Below are positions 8,275-15,894 of a stretch of 64,000 nucleotides of DNA, piece by piece; within the stretch, counting starts at the first letter, position 1, and every line of letters begins with the position of its first letter. The position numbers were made by a program, and so were the translations under genes. The notes beneath the pieces were generated by a model. The model saw nothing but the letters and a program-made list of their open reading frames with translations. It was not told the DNA's origin and did not search any database. This DNA is from Prevotella communis (GTDB lineage Bacteria > Bacteroidota > Bacteroidia > Bacteroidales > Bacteroidaceae), in the NCBI RefSeq assembly GCF_022024115.1, contig NZ_CP091792.1:2790001-2854000 (forward strand), written 5' to 3'.

Positions 8275-9727
8275 AAAATACAGCGTCATACGTTCCGTTG
8301 ACTGGTGGACGATTGTCATCTACGTGGCCCTCTTGTCACTGGGATGGCTCAGCGTCTGCGGTGCCAGCTACGACTATGGCAGCGACACCGAACTGCTCTC
8401 GCTCTCTGCCCGTTCCGGCATGCAGATTGTGTGGATCGGCACCTCTATCGTGCTAGGCACCGTCCTGCTCCTGCTCGACGACCGCCTCTACGACACCTTT
8501 GCCTACGTCATCTTCGCCATCCTGCTCCTGCTGCTCTTTGCCACCATCTTCAACCCCCATAGCATCAAGGGCTCCCGATCGTGGCTCGTGCTCGGTCCGC
8601 TGCGCCTGCAACCGGCTGAGTTTGCCAAGTTTGCCACAGCCCTCGCCCTGGCCAAGTTCATGGGCACCTACGGCTACGACATCACCAGGCCGCGCGACTT
8701 CATCAAGACGCTTGCCATCATCCTAACGCCCATGCTGTTTATCGTGATGCAGCGCGAGACAGGTTCCGCCCTGGTCTATCTCGCCTTCTTCCTGATGTTC
8801 TACAGAGAAGGCATGTCGGGCAGTATCCTCTTCACGGGCGTGGCCATGGTCCTCTATTTCGTCATTGGCATCCGCTATGCCGAACCCACCCTGTGGCACA
8901 CCCCCACCTCCATTGGCTATTACGTGGTGTTCCTGATGATACAGCTCTTCTCTGCCGTGATGATAGGCGTGTACTGCCAGCGATGGGACAAGACCATCCT
9001 GTGCCTCAGCATCTGTATCGGCGTCACCCTGGTGAGCACCCTGTTCTCCTTCTTTGTGGTGCCGTTCAACCTGTTCTGGGTGCAACTCCCGCTCACCCTT
9101 TTCCTCATGGGCTACCTGTTGTGGCACGGCCTTCGCACGCGCGTACATAATTATTTATGGATACTGGCCTTCTCAGCCGGTTCACTTGTATTCTTCAATT
9201 TTGCCGACTACGCACTCAATCATGTCCTTGAGCAGCACCAGCGCACCCGTATCAATGTGCTTCTCGGACTGGAAGAAGACCTGAAAGGTGCCGGTTACAA
9301 CGTGCACCAGAGTGAGATTGCCATCGGCTCCGGCGGACTGGAAGGCAAGGGTTTCCTCAATGGCACACAGACCAAGCTGAAGTACGTGCCCGAACAGGAT
9401 ACCGACTTCATCTTCTGTACCGTTGGTGAGGAAGAAGGATTCGTAGGCGCTGCCGGCGTACTGCTGCTGTTCCTCACCCTGATACTACGCCTGATCCACC
9501 TGGCCGAACGCCAGCCCACCACCTTCGGGCGCGTCTATGGCTATTGCGTCCTGTCCATCTTCCTGTTCCATGTCTTCATCAATGTAGGTATGGTATTAGG
9601 TCTCACCCCCGTGATAGGCATCCCCCTGCCCTTCTTCTCCTATGGCGGTTCGTCGCTGTGGGGCTTCACGTTCCTGCTCTTTATCTTCCTGCGTATCGAT
9701 GCAGGGCGCAACGCGGCCAACAGGTAA
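8255..9727 (+). CDS. rodA: RodA, SEDS-family peptidoglycan glycosyltransferase
   Basis: RodA polymerises lipid II into glycan strands as partner of PBP2. The 490-residue polytopic protein carries SEDS hallmarks: GSRSWLVLGPLRLQPAEFAK near residue 110, the YNVHQSEIAIGSGGLEGKGF motif near 350, the PEQDTDFIF segment, and the C-terminal LTPVIGIPLPFFSYGGSS. It is about 110 residues longer than enterobacterial RodA because of extra membrane segments in the middle (about 210-320), which is usual in Bacteroidota. The start overlaps the PBP2 gene. It is the last gene of the operon and converges on gldH with only 8 bases between. Confidence 0.95.
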   Translation: MVQPTDRKYSVIRSVDWWTIVIYVALLSLGWLSVCGASYDYGSDTELLSLSARSGMQIVWIGTSIVLGTVLLLLDDRLYDTFAYVIFAILLLLLFATIFNPHSIKGSRSWLVLGPLRLQPAEFAKFATALALAKFMGTYGYDITRPRDFIKTLAIILTPMLFIVMQRETGSALVYLAFFLMFYREGMSGSILFTGVAMVLYFVIGIRYAEPTLWHTPTSIGYYVVFLMIQLFSAVMIGVYCQRWDKTILCLSICIGVTLVSTLFSFFVVPFNLFWVQLPLTLFLMGYLLWHGLRTRVHNYLWILAFSAGSLVFFNFADYALNHVLEQHQRTRINVLLGLEEDLKGAGYNVHQSEIAIGSGGLEGKGFLNGTQTKLKYVPEQDTDFIFCTVGEEEGFVGAAGVLLLFLTLILRLIHLAERQPTTFGRVYGYCVLSIFLFHVFINVGMVLGLTPVIGIPLPFFSYGGSSLWGFTFLLFIFLRIDAGRNAANR

Positions 9728-9735
9728 TCAACTGA

Positions 9736-10212
9736 TTACCCCTCGTCGGCCCTTGTCATACTGAACCCCACATCCTTGATGCCAGGCAGGTTCTCCCTGT
9801 GCATATAATGACGGATGCTCACGCGCAGCGTGTCGCCATCCTGCAGTTGCATGCGCGATACAGGCGCCGTCAACTGCCTGTAACTGACGCCCTCGCCCTC
9901 GCCGTGTCCCTTCTCGTCCGTCAGGTTCATATAGACCGTATCCTGACGATGCGCGCCCGACGGCTGTGCCTCCTGCGACACGATCAGGGCGATGTTCATA
10001 TAGGGATAGATTCGCGTAGAACGAATCCCCACCTCCTCTTCAAACGTGCCACCCTCGCGCACAGGCACCACATACGCCACACTGTCCCTACGTTCCCATC
10101 CCTCTGTGCCGATGTTCTCGTAGTGACTGTAAACCGTTTGGCGGCTGCAACCGGTCAGTACCAGTTGGGCCGCCATCAGTATCAGCATACTATTCCTGAG
10201 CAGGTTTCTCAT
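9736..10212 (-). CDS. gldH: GldH-type gliding-motility lipoprotein
   Basis: A 158-residue lipoprotein. From the ATG at 10212 it begins MRNLLRNSMLILMAAQL and has the lipobox LTGC with the lipidated Cys at residue 22. The mature part has a beta-sandwich-like pattern with YPYMNIALIVSQEA. GldH proteins were defined in gliding flavobacteria but are widespread in non-gliding Bacteroidota, where their role is unclear. A longer open frame extends to 10410, but those extra residues are basic and simply read the ricT tail in another frame. The lipoprotein signal fixes the shorter start. It overlaps ricT by 23 bases. Confidence 0.82.
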   Translation of the reverse strand: MRNLLRNSMLILMAAQLVLTGCSRQTVYSHYENIGTEGWERRDSVAYVVPVREGGTFEEEVGIRSTRIYPYMNIALIVSQEAQPSGAHRQDTVYMNLTDEKGHGEGEGVSYRQLTAPVSRMQLQDGDTLRVSIRHYMHRENLPGIKDVGFSMTRADEG

Positions 10213-11410
10213 TTCTGTGCTGTTCGCCTCTGTGCTGTTCGCCTCTTGGTTGTCCACCATTGGGTTGTCCGCCGTTGGGCTGTTCCCCCTTAGGTCTCTG
10301 AGGCTTCTTTTTCTTCTTTTTCTTCTTGGCCTTGTCGAAGCGGTGTATATCGTCGCCAGCGAGCAGGTCCACAGGCGCATTCTCCTGCTGCTTCTTGATT
10401 TTCTCCTCATCGGGCTGCAGGTCGGCAGGCTTCTGTCCGCGCTTGTTCATCTCGATGATCTCCTTGGCGCGCTGTGCCGTGATGGTCTCCAGGTTAGCGG
10501 CGATGCGCTTGTCCGTAGAGTACGTCACCAGTCCTGCCAGGATATCAGCCTTGAAATAGTAGTAGTCCGAGTCGAGCGTCTGCAGCACCACCTCACGGTT
10601 AGGCAGCACCTTGCCAGCCTCCATGTAGTCATCCACCTCGTAGTTCAGGCAACATTTCAGTTTGGCACACATACCAGCCAGCTTCTGCGGGTTCAGCGAG
10701 ATATCCTGATAGCGGGCGGCACCCGTGCTCACAGAGACGAAGTTCTTCATCCATGTGGCGCAGCACAACTCACGTCCGCAGGGACCCGTTCCGCCGATGC
10801 GGCCAGCCTCCTGGCGCGCTCCGATCTGCTTCATCTCGATGCGTACGTGGAAGGCAGCAGCCAGGTCCTTGATCAACTGGCGGAAGTCCACGCGCTCGTC
10901 GGCGATATAGTAGAAGATAGCCTTCTGACCGTCGCCCTGATACTCCACGTCGCCAATCTTCATGTCCAGTCCCAGTTTCTTGGCAATCTCACGGCTCTGG
11001 ATCATCGTCTCATGCTCGCGTGCCTTCGCCTCGTGATACTTGTCCATATCCACCTGGCGTGCCAGTCGGTAGATGCGCTTGATATCATCGGCACTCTTCA
11101 GGTTGGCCTTCTTGATCTGCAGCGTCACCAGTCGTCCTGTCAGCGTCACCACGCCGATATCATGACCCGGACTGGCCTCCACGGCCACGATGTCACCCTT
11201 CTTCAGGGGCAGGTTGTTCACATTGTGGTAGTAGCCCTTGCGGGTGTGCTTGAACTGCACCTCCACCAGGTCGGTCGTCTCCAGGTTGCCAGGCACGTCG
11301 GCCAGCCAGTCGTACGTATTCAACTGACGGTCCTGTCGGCCCACGGCAGCTCTGCAGAGTCCACGGTCACAACCGGTTCGTATCTCGTATGTTCTTTGTT
11401 TCTCTTCCAT
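10190..11410 (-). CDS. PSP1/RicT-domain protein with low-complexity C-terminal tail
   Basis: The 406-residue protein has the PSP1 domain at about 70-250, with VAVEASPGHDIGVVTLTG, and the conserved cysteine region GGTGPCGRELCCATWMKNF and CAKLKCCLNYE. These Cys-rich segments resemble those of Bacillus RicT (YaaT), part of an RNA-maturation/phosphorelay-modulating complex; its role in Bacteroidota is not established. The tail from about residue 355 is a run of lysines followed by five-residue repeats (GEQPN, GGQPN, GGQPR, GEQHR, GEQHR). It starts 5 bases after holB, a neighbour shared in many bacteria (yaaT-holB), which supports the call. Confidence 0.88.
   Translation of the reverse strand: MEEKQRTYEIRTGCDRGLCRAAVGRQDRQLNTYDWLADVPGNLETTDLVEVQFKHTRKGYYHNVNNLPLKKGDIVAVEASPGHDIGVVTLTGRLVTLQIKKANLKSADDIKRIYRLARQVDMDKYHEAKAREHETMIQSREIAKKLGLDMKIGDVEYQGDGQKAIFYYIADERVDFRQLIKDLAAAFHVRIEMKQIGARQEAGRIGGTGPCGRELCCATWMKNFVSVSTGAARYQDISLNPQKLAGMCAKLKCCLNYEVDDYMEAGKVLPNREVVLQTLDSDYYYFKADILAGLVTYSTDKRIAANLETITAQRAKEIIEMNKRGQKPADLQPDEEKIKKQQENAPVDLLAGDDIHRFDKAKKKKKKKKPQRPKGEQPNGGQPNGGQPRGEQHRGEQHRNEKPAQE
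10214..10288. repeat. 15-bp minisatellite, five units, in the ricT 3' end
   Basis: Five consecutive 15-base units (10214-10228 through 10274-10288). The first two are identical and the others diverged. In the ricT frame each unit encodes five residues of the form G-x-Q-x-x. The array ends two bases before the gldH start codon, so copy number changes would alter the ricT tail and the sequence directly upstream of gldH without breaking the frame. Confidence 0.8.
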
Positions 11411-11415
11411 GTATC

Positions 11416-12516
11416 TTATTTTTGAATCAACAATACAATCATTTTCAGGGCGTAGTCAAAGAAGACTATCTTGCCGTTGGCATTCTGACCTATGTCACGT
11501 ATGGCCACGTTGGTCAGGTCGTAGAGCGGCAGGATGTTCGCCTCATTGATGAAACGGGCAAAGTTCCTGGCAAAGTCCTCCTCTTCCTGCGTCATGTATA
11601 CCAGTTCCTCCTGACGGAAGTTGTACATGAAGTTCTCGCGAAGCATGCGCAGCACGTACAGCATGAAGGCTTTCTGCTTCTCACGGCCCAGGTTGCCCAG
11701 CGTCTCGCTCCATTTGCGCAACTCGCGTACCTTACGCTGGTAGGCCAGTCGCATCAGCATCACGAAGAGGTCGAAGAAAGCCTGATTATCCGTGCCCACG
11801 CTCAGCGCCTCCATCGCCTTCAGCCACGAGCCGTTGGCCAGTCGGCTGACGCGCTGTGCCGCGTTCTCGTCAATACCCCTGCGCTCTATCAGCGCCTGTC
11901 GGATGGTCTCAGCGGGCAGTTTCTTCACATCGATGCGCTGCACCCTGCTGCGGATGGTCTCCAACAGCTTGTCGGGCTCTTCACACACCATCAGGAACAC
12001 CGTCTGCGAGGGCGGTTCCTCTATGAGCTTCAGCAGCTTGTTCGCACATTCTATGTTCATGCGCTCGGGCAACCAGATGATGCTCACCTTGTAGCCGCCC
12101 TGACTGGACTTCAGACTCAGCTTCCTCACCAGCTCGTCGCTCTCGCCGGCCGTGATGATAGCCTGCTGGTTTTCCGCCCTCATCGCCTTGAGCCATTCCT
12201 CAACCTTGAAATACGGCCCCTTCATCAGCAGGTCGTGCCACTCGTGGATGAAATCATCACTCACGGGCTTGTGGTCGGCACTCATCGAGGGCAACTTGAT
12301 GGTAGGAAATGTGAAATGCAGGTCGGGATGCTCCAGTTTCTGCACCATCGCATTATCCTCGCCCAGCAGATACGAAGCAAAAGCCACCGCCAGTGCCAGC
12401 TTTCCCGTACCCTCAGGTCCGCAAAGCATGATGGCATGCGGCAGACGCCCTTCCTCGACCATCTGCACCAGGCGCTGCTTCACCTCCTCCTGTCCTATAA
12501 CGTCACTGAAGTTCAT
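11416..12516 (-). CDS. holB: HolB-type DNA polymerase III delta' subunit
   Basis: Clamp-loader subunit of the replicative polymerase. The 366-residue AAA+ protein starts MNFSDVIGQEEVKQRLVQMV, with a Walker A-like GPEGTGKLALA near residue 34, the KVSIIWLPERMNIECANKLLKLIEEPP segment split around the sensor region near 145, and the SRVQ arginine motif near 195. The zinc-binding cysteines of typical delta' are not obvious. It is 5 bases upstream of ricT and 39 bases downstream of metF. The leader contains a TTAACTCC-type repeat. Confidence 0.92.
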   Translation of the reverse strand: MNFSDVIGQEEVKQRLVQMVEEGRLPHAIMLCGPEGTGKLALAVAFASYLLGEDNAMVQKLEHPDLHFTFPTIKLPSMSADHKPVSDDFIHEWHDLLMKGPYFKVEEWLKAMRAENQQAIITAGESDELVRKLSLKSSQGGYKVSIIWLPERMNIECANKLLKLIEEPPSQTVFLMVCEEPDKLLETIRSRVQRIDVKKLPAETIRQALIERRGIDENAAQRVSRLANGSWLKAMEALSVGTDNQAFFDLFVMLMRLAYQRKVRELRKWSETLGNLGREKQKAFMLYVLRMLRENFMYNFRQEELVYMTQEEEDFARNFARFINEANILPLYDLTNVAIRDIGQNANGKIVFFDYALKMIVLLIQK

Positions 12517-12528
12517 CAGTCTATCGTC

Positions 12529-12573
12529 TTAACTCCTTTTAACTCCTTAACTCCTTTATCTCCTTAACTCCTT
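12529..12573. repeat. Short tandem repeat of GGAGTTAA type (metF end / holB leader)
   Basis: On the minus strand the units AGGAGATAA, AGGAGTTA, AGGAGTTAAA and AGGAGTTAAG follow one another from the last codons of metF to 13 bases before the holB ATG. The repeat supplies the metF stop codon. The same unit and the same trailing GACGWTAG sequence occur at 15848-15895. Confidence 0.75.
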
Positions 12574-13515
12574 CACAATCTCCACCACGCTATCCACGGC
12601 ACCCACCGTATAGAAATGGATGTCGTTGACGCCATGGGCATATAGCTCCTGACACTGCTTCACGGTCCATTCCACGCCCAACTTACGCGCGTCGGCATCC
12701 GTCTTGCACTTCACTATCTCGCGGGCCAGTGCCTCTGGGATGTCGCAATGGAAGGTGCGCGGCACCACACTGAGCTGTGTCAGCTTTGCCAGCGGTTTGA
12801 TACCAGGGATAATGGGGATGGTGATACCCATCTGGCGCGCCTTGTCCACAAAGGCAAAGTATTTCTCGTTGTCGTAGAACAACTGCGTCACGGCATACTG
12901 TGCACCCAGGTCCTGCTTCTCCTTCAGATACTGCATATCCATCTCCAGGTTGGGCGCCTCCTCGTGCTTCTCAGGATAGCAGGCCACACCGATATCAAAC
13001 TTAGCCCCCGGGTTCTTGATGGCCTCACCATTGGCAAAGAATCCCTCGTTGAAGCGCTGCACCTGACGAATCAGGTCGGTGGTGTGGGCATGACCGCCCG
13101 GCGTAGGCGTGAACACGCGGTCCTCCTTCGCCTTGTCACCACGCAGCAGCAACAGGTCGGTGATACCCAGGAACTGCAAGTCCAGCAGTTCATACTCGAT
13201 ATCCTCAATCGTAGCGCCACTACAAATCACGTGGGGCTGCACCGGAACCTGGAAACGCTGCTGAATGGCTGCTGCCACGGCAATGGTGCCAGGGCGCAGA
13301 CGCATGCGCTGACGCTCAAAGCGCCCGTCGCTCAGTTCCTTATACACATACTCGCTGTGATGCGTCGTAATATTAATGAATGCAGGATTCAGCTTACAAA
13401 GCTTTTCGATATCGGCAAAAAGCTTGTCTGTGCCCGTCCCCTTCAGAGGGGGCAGCACCTCAAACGAGAACTGATGCTCGTCGCTATTCTTGGTTATCAG
13501 GTTTGCTACGGCCAT
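12556..13515 (-). CDS. metF: MetF, 5,10-methylenetetrahydrofolate reductase
   Basis: Flavoenzyme that reduces methylene-THF to methyl-THF for methionine synthesis. The protein of 319 residues has the family's N-terminal FSFEVLPPLKGTG (catalytic Glu), INITTHHSEY, PHVICSGAT, the FAD-binding LLLRGDK, GGHAHTTDLI, and the C-terminal IIPGIKPL. A longer open frame reaches 13557, but a good -7 box lies at 13531-13524 inside that extension. The ATG at 13515, only some 8 bases behind it, is therefore the likely start. It heads the metF-holB-ricT-gldH run. Confidence 0.93.
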   Translation of the reverse strand: MAVANLITKNSDEHQFSFEVLPPLKGTGTDKLFADIEKLCKLNPAFINITTHHSEYVYKELSDGRFERQRMRLRPGTIAVAAAIQQRFQVPVQPHVICSGATIEDIEYELLDLQFLGITDLLLLRGDKAKEDRVFTPTPGGHAHTTDLIRQVQRFNEGFFANGEAIKNPGAKFDIGVACYPEKHEEAPNLEMDMQYLKEKQDLGAQYAVTQLFYDNEKYFAFVDKARQMGITIPIIPGIKPLAKLTQLSVVPRTFHCDIPEALAREIVKCKTDADARKLGVEWTVKQCQELYAHGVNDIHFYTVGAVDSVVEIVKELRR

Positions 13516-13523
13516 AATTGGGT

Positions 13524-13531
13524 GCAAAGAT
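13524..13531 (-). promoter_or_regulatory. -7 box of metF
   Basis: TATCTTTG on the minus strand (13531-13524), followed by CACCC and the metF ATG at 13515. It matches TAnnTTTG. No TTTG is found at the expected upstream distance. The very short leader it implies decides the metF start. Confidence 0.6.
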
Positions 13532-13629
13532 ACTAAAAAATTTCTTTTTTCGAGCATGATTTAGGAATTATTGCTGCAAAACGCCTATGAATCGGGCTAT
13601 TGCACCCTCACACCCTCGAAATTAAAATA

Positions 13630-13660
13630 CGGCTCCTGAAGCGGAATGCTTCGGGAGCCG
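13630..13660 (-). terminator. Hairpin terminator after GH97
   Basis: A 13-base stem (CGGCTCCTGAAGC at 13630-13642 against GCTTCGGGAGCCG at 13648-13660, one G-U type mismatch) with a 5-base loop. On the minus strand it is followed by TATTTTAATTT. It lies 27 bases beyond the GH97 stop and closes that transcription unit before the metF promoter. Confidence 0.75.
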
Positions 13661-13687
13661 TTATTGTTTTGTCGGAAAGAACCCGGG

Positions 13688-15832
13688 TTAGTAGGCCACG
13701 AAACCGCCGTTGGGCTGCATGGTGATCTTTGCCTTGCCCTTCTTCAGCTTCAGGGGACTGATGGCGATGCCGGTGACGGCGCCCTTCTTGTCAACCTGGT
13801 CACAGAACTGACGGGTGACATCGAAGTCGTCGAGGTCGAGAGTCAGCGTGAGGGGCTCCTTCAGGGCATTCAGACCAGCCACATACCACTGGTCACCATG
13901 ACGGCGGGCCAGCACGACATATTTGCCAGGATAGCCATCCACATAGCGGGTCTCGTCCCACGTGGTGGGGATAGCCTTGAGGAAATCCAGTTCGGCCTGA
14001 GGCAGCTCCTGCAGGTTATTGGGCTGCATGGCGATGCACTGGATGGCCGTCTGGTTGGTGAAGGCCGAGGCAATCTCGAAGGCATCGGTGGTCTTACGCG
14101 TATGGCGCGTCTTATTGTCCTTCGACATATACTTATTCATGATGACACCACCCCAGTCCATCGTGGCCACCGCATTACGGCAGAAAGGATGCATGGTGAG
14201 GTCGAAGGGCTGACGCACGGCAGCACCCTCGTTGAAATACACATTCTCGCTGGCCAGCACAGCCTCAGAGGCCACGAAGTTGGGATACATGCGCTCCCAG
14301 CCACGAGGCAGCGTGCAGCCATGGAAGATACACTGGATGCCGTAGCGGTTGGCATCGAAGAGGATATCCTCGTAGAGCTTCATCGTCTCCTGCTTGTCGC
14401 CACCGAAGAAATCGACCTTGATACCCTTCACGCCGATGCTCTGGAGCCAGGCCATCTCGCGCTCACGTGCCATGCTGGTGTTCAGACAGTCGCGTGGCGT
14501 CTGCGGCGCATCGTTCTCGAAGCCGTTGGAGTTGTACCACAGCATCAGCGACACACCCTTTGACTGCGCATACTTAGACAGTTCAGCCATGCGCTCACGA
14601 CCGATGTTCTGGTCCCACCAGTTGTCCACCAGGCAGAACTCATAGCCCATCTCAGAAGCCAGGTCGATGAACTTCACCTGATCGTCGTAGTTGATGGAGT
14701 TGTCCTGCCAGATCAGCCATGACCAGGTGTAGCGGCCGTATGATGGCTGAGGGGTGATGGATGAGGGCTGAGGGGTGATGGATGAGGGCTGAGGGCTGAG
14801 GGCTGATGTTTTTGCGACAGAATCGCTTTTGGTATCGCCAGGGGCACAGGCGGCACAGTCGGCGCTCTCCTGGAACTCCTCCAGATTCTCCATGGTGCCG
14901 AAGGAGTAGCGGGGTGCTACCACATCATAGGCAATGGTAGTCTCGACGATAGGCGCCAGCGTGTTGCCCACGGTGATAGTACGCCAGGGCGTCTTGCCAG
15001 GCAGGGCGATACCCGCCGTGGTGGTGCCGATGCCATTGTTCTCGCCTGCCATGGGGAAAGCAATGGTGTAAGGATAATCAGAGAGGTGAGAGCCGCAATA
15101 CTGACTGCTGACACCCGTCTCAGAGATGAGCACCCAGCCACCCGGCTCTGTGGCCTGCGACTTTGCCGCAGGCAGCTTAAACAGGCAGGGGAACGTATAG
15201 CCCTCGCCATACTGCGAACGGGCCGTCATGGGCATGTCGGCCTTGTACTCCTCCTCGTAACTGGGTTTGGTACGCTCCCATCCCACCATCGCCTTGCTCT
15301 GAGGCGTGAGGAACGTGGTGGTACCATCGGGCAGGACGAAGCCCGTGGACTCATGCTGAATCACGGCACTCTTGGGATTGTCATCCTTCTGACGAGGGAT
15401 ATGATAGCGGAAAGCCACGTCGTTGTTGCTCACAGAAAACTCCACCGTGATCTTCTGACCGGCAGCATTCTTGAAACTGACAAACAACTGGGCAGCCACG
15501 TAGTGCATCCACGAACGCTTCGTCTGATGCATCTGATAGAGACGGTCAGCACCGCCCATCCTGGACGTGGTGATTCGGAGCTTCTGGGTGAAGTCACCGA
15601 AGTCGGCCTTGAATCCCAGTGGCGAGGGCAGCAACACCTGTCGGCCGTCGTACTTGACGGCATAGGTAGCACAGGGGCCGTCGTCACTCACCGTTACCAC
15701 CAGTTTCCCGTCGGGCGAGGAGATGGCATCCTCACGAGCCGAAGCAGTTAAAGGTAAGAAAGTAAAAAGGTAAAAAGGTAAAACACCCATTACCGCCTTT
15801 CTTACCAATGATAATTTCATCTGTTTCTTCAT
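13688..15832 (-). CDS. GH97 family glycoside hydrolase, secreted
   Basis: GH97 enzymes cleave alpha-galactosides or alpha-glucosides. The 714-residue protein has a signal peptide (about 1-32, ending PLTASA), an N-terminal beta-sandwich (33-320), a catalytic barrel from about 368 (YTWSWLIWQDNSINYDDQ) and a C-terminal beta domain. VKGIKVDFFGGD places an Asp at 474 where retaining GH97 alpha-galactosidases have their nucleophile, and Glu523 (ASEAVLASEN) may be the acid/base. This favours alpha-galactosidase over SusB-like glucosidase, by inference. Residues 323-364 are a low-complexity insert with repeated SSITPQP units. It follows the two-domain esterase by 62 bases in the same orientation. Confidence 0.9.
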   Translation of the reverse strand: MKKQMKLSLVRKAVMGVLPFYLFTFLPLTASAREDAISSPDGKLVVTVSDDGPCATYAVKYDGRQVLLPSPLGFKADFGDFTQKLRITTSRMGGADRLYQMHQTKRSWMHYVAAQLFVSFKNAAGQKITVEFSVSNNDVAFRYHIPRQKDDNPKSAVIQHESTGFVLPDGTTTFLTPQSKAMVGWERTKPSYEEEYKADMPMTARSQYGEGYTFPCLFKLPAAKSQATEPGGWVLISETGVSSQYCGSHLSDYPYTIAFPMAGENNGIGTTTAGIALPGKTPWRTITVGNTLAPIVETTIAYDVVAPRYSFGTMENLEEFQESADCAACAPGDTKSDSVAKTSALSPQPSSITPQPSSITPQPSYGRYTWSWLIWQDNSINYDDQVKFIDLASEMGYEFCLVDNWWDQNIGRERMAELSKYAQSKGVSLMLWYNSNGFENDAPQTPRDCLNTSMAREREMAWLQSIGVKGIKVDFFGGDKQETMKLYEDILFDANRYGIQCIFHGCTLPRGWERMYPNFVASEAVLASENVYFNEGAAVRQPFDLTMHPFCRNAVATMDWGGVIMNKYMSKDNKTRHTRKTTDAFEIASAFTNQTAIQCIAMQPNNLQELPQAELDFLKAIPTTWDETRYVDGYPGKYVVLARRHGDQWYVAGLNALKEPLTLTLDLDDFDVTRQFCDQVDKKGAVTGIAISPLKLKKGKAKITMQPNGGFVAY
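14741..14808. repeat. In-frame 21-bp/7-bp tandem repeat inside GH97
   Basis: The 21-base unit GATGGATGAGGGCTGAGGGG(T) occurs about two and a half times and runs into four GAGGGCT heptamers. Read in the gene's frame it gives SSITPQP repeats in an insert between the N-terminal domain and the catalytic barrel. Confidence 0.8.
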
Positions 15833-15847
15833 TTTATTTCTTTTTTA

Positions 15848-15891
15848 GGAGTTAAAGGAGTTAAAAGGAGTTAAGGAGTTAAGGAGTTAAG
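15848..15891. repeat. Short tandem repeat of GGAGTTAA type (esterase/GH97 junction)
   Basis: Five GGAGTTAA-type units on the plus strand fill most of the gap between the esterase stop and the GH97 start. They are followed by GACGTTAGTC. It is the second copy in this window of the array at 12529-12573, in the opposite orientation. Confidence 0.75.
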
Positions 15892-15894
15892 ACG

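Noticed and set aside
9736-10410. 224-residue version of GldH
   Set aside because: The extra N-terminus reads the low-complexity tail of ricT in another frame; the lipoprotein signal begins at 10212.
10217-11425. Plus-strand open frame of 402 codons opposite the PSP1/ricT gene
   Set aside because: It is antisense to a well-supported gene, has no family features or leader, and reflects codon bias of the opposite strand. The same holds for the long frame at 11389-12567.
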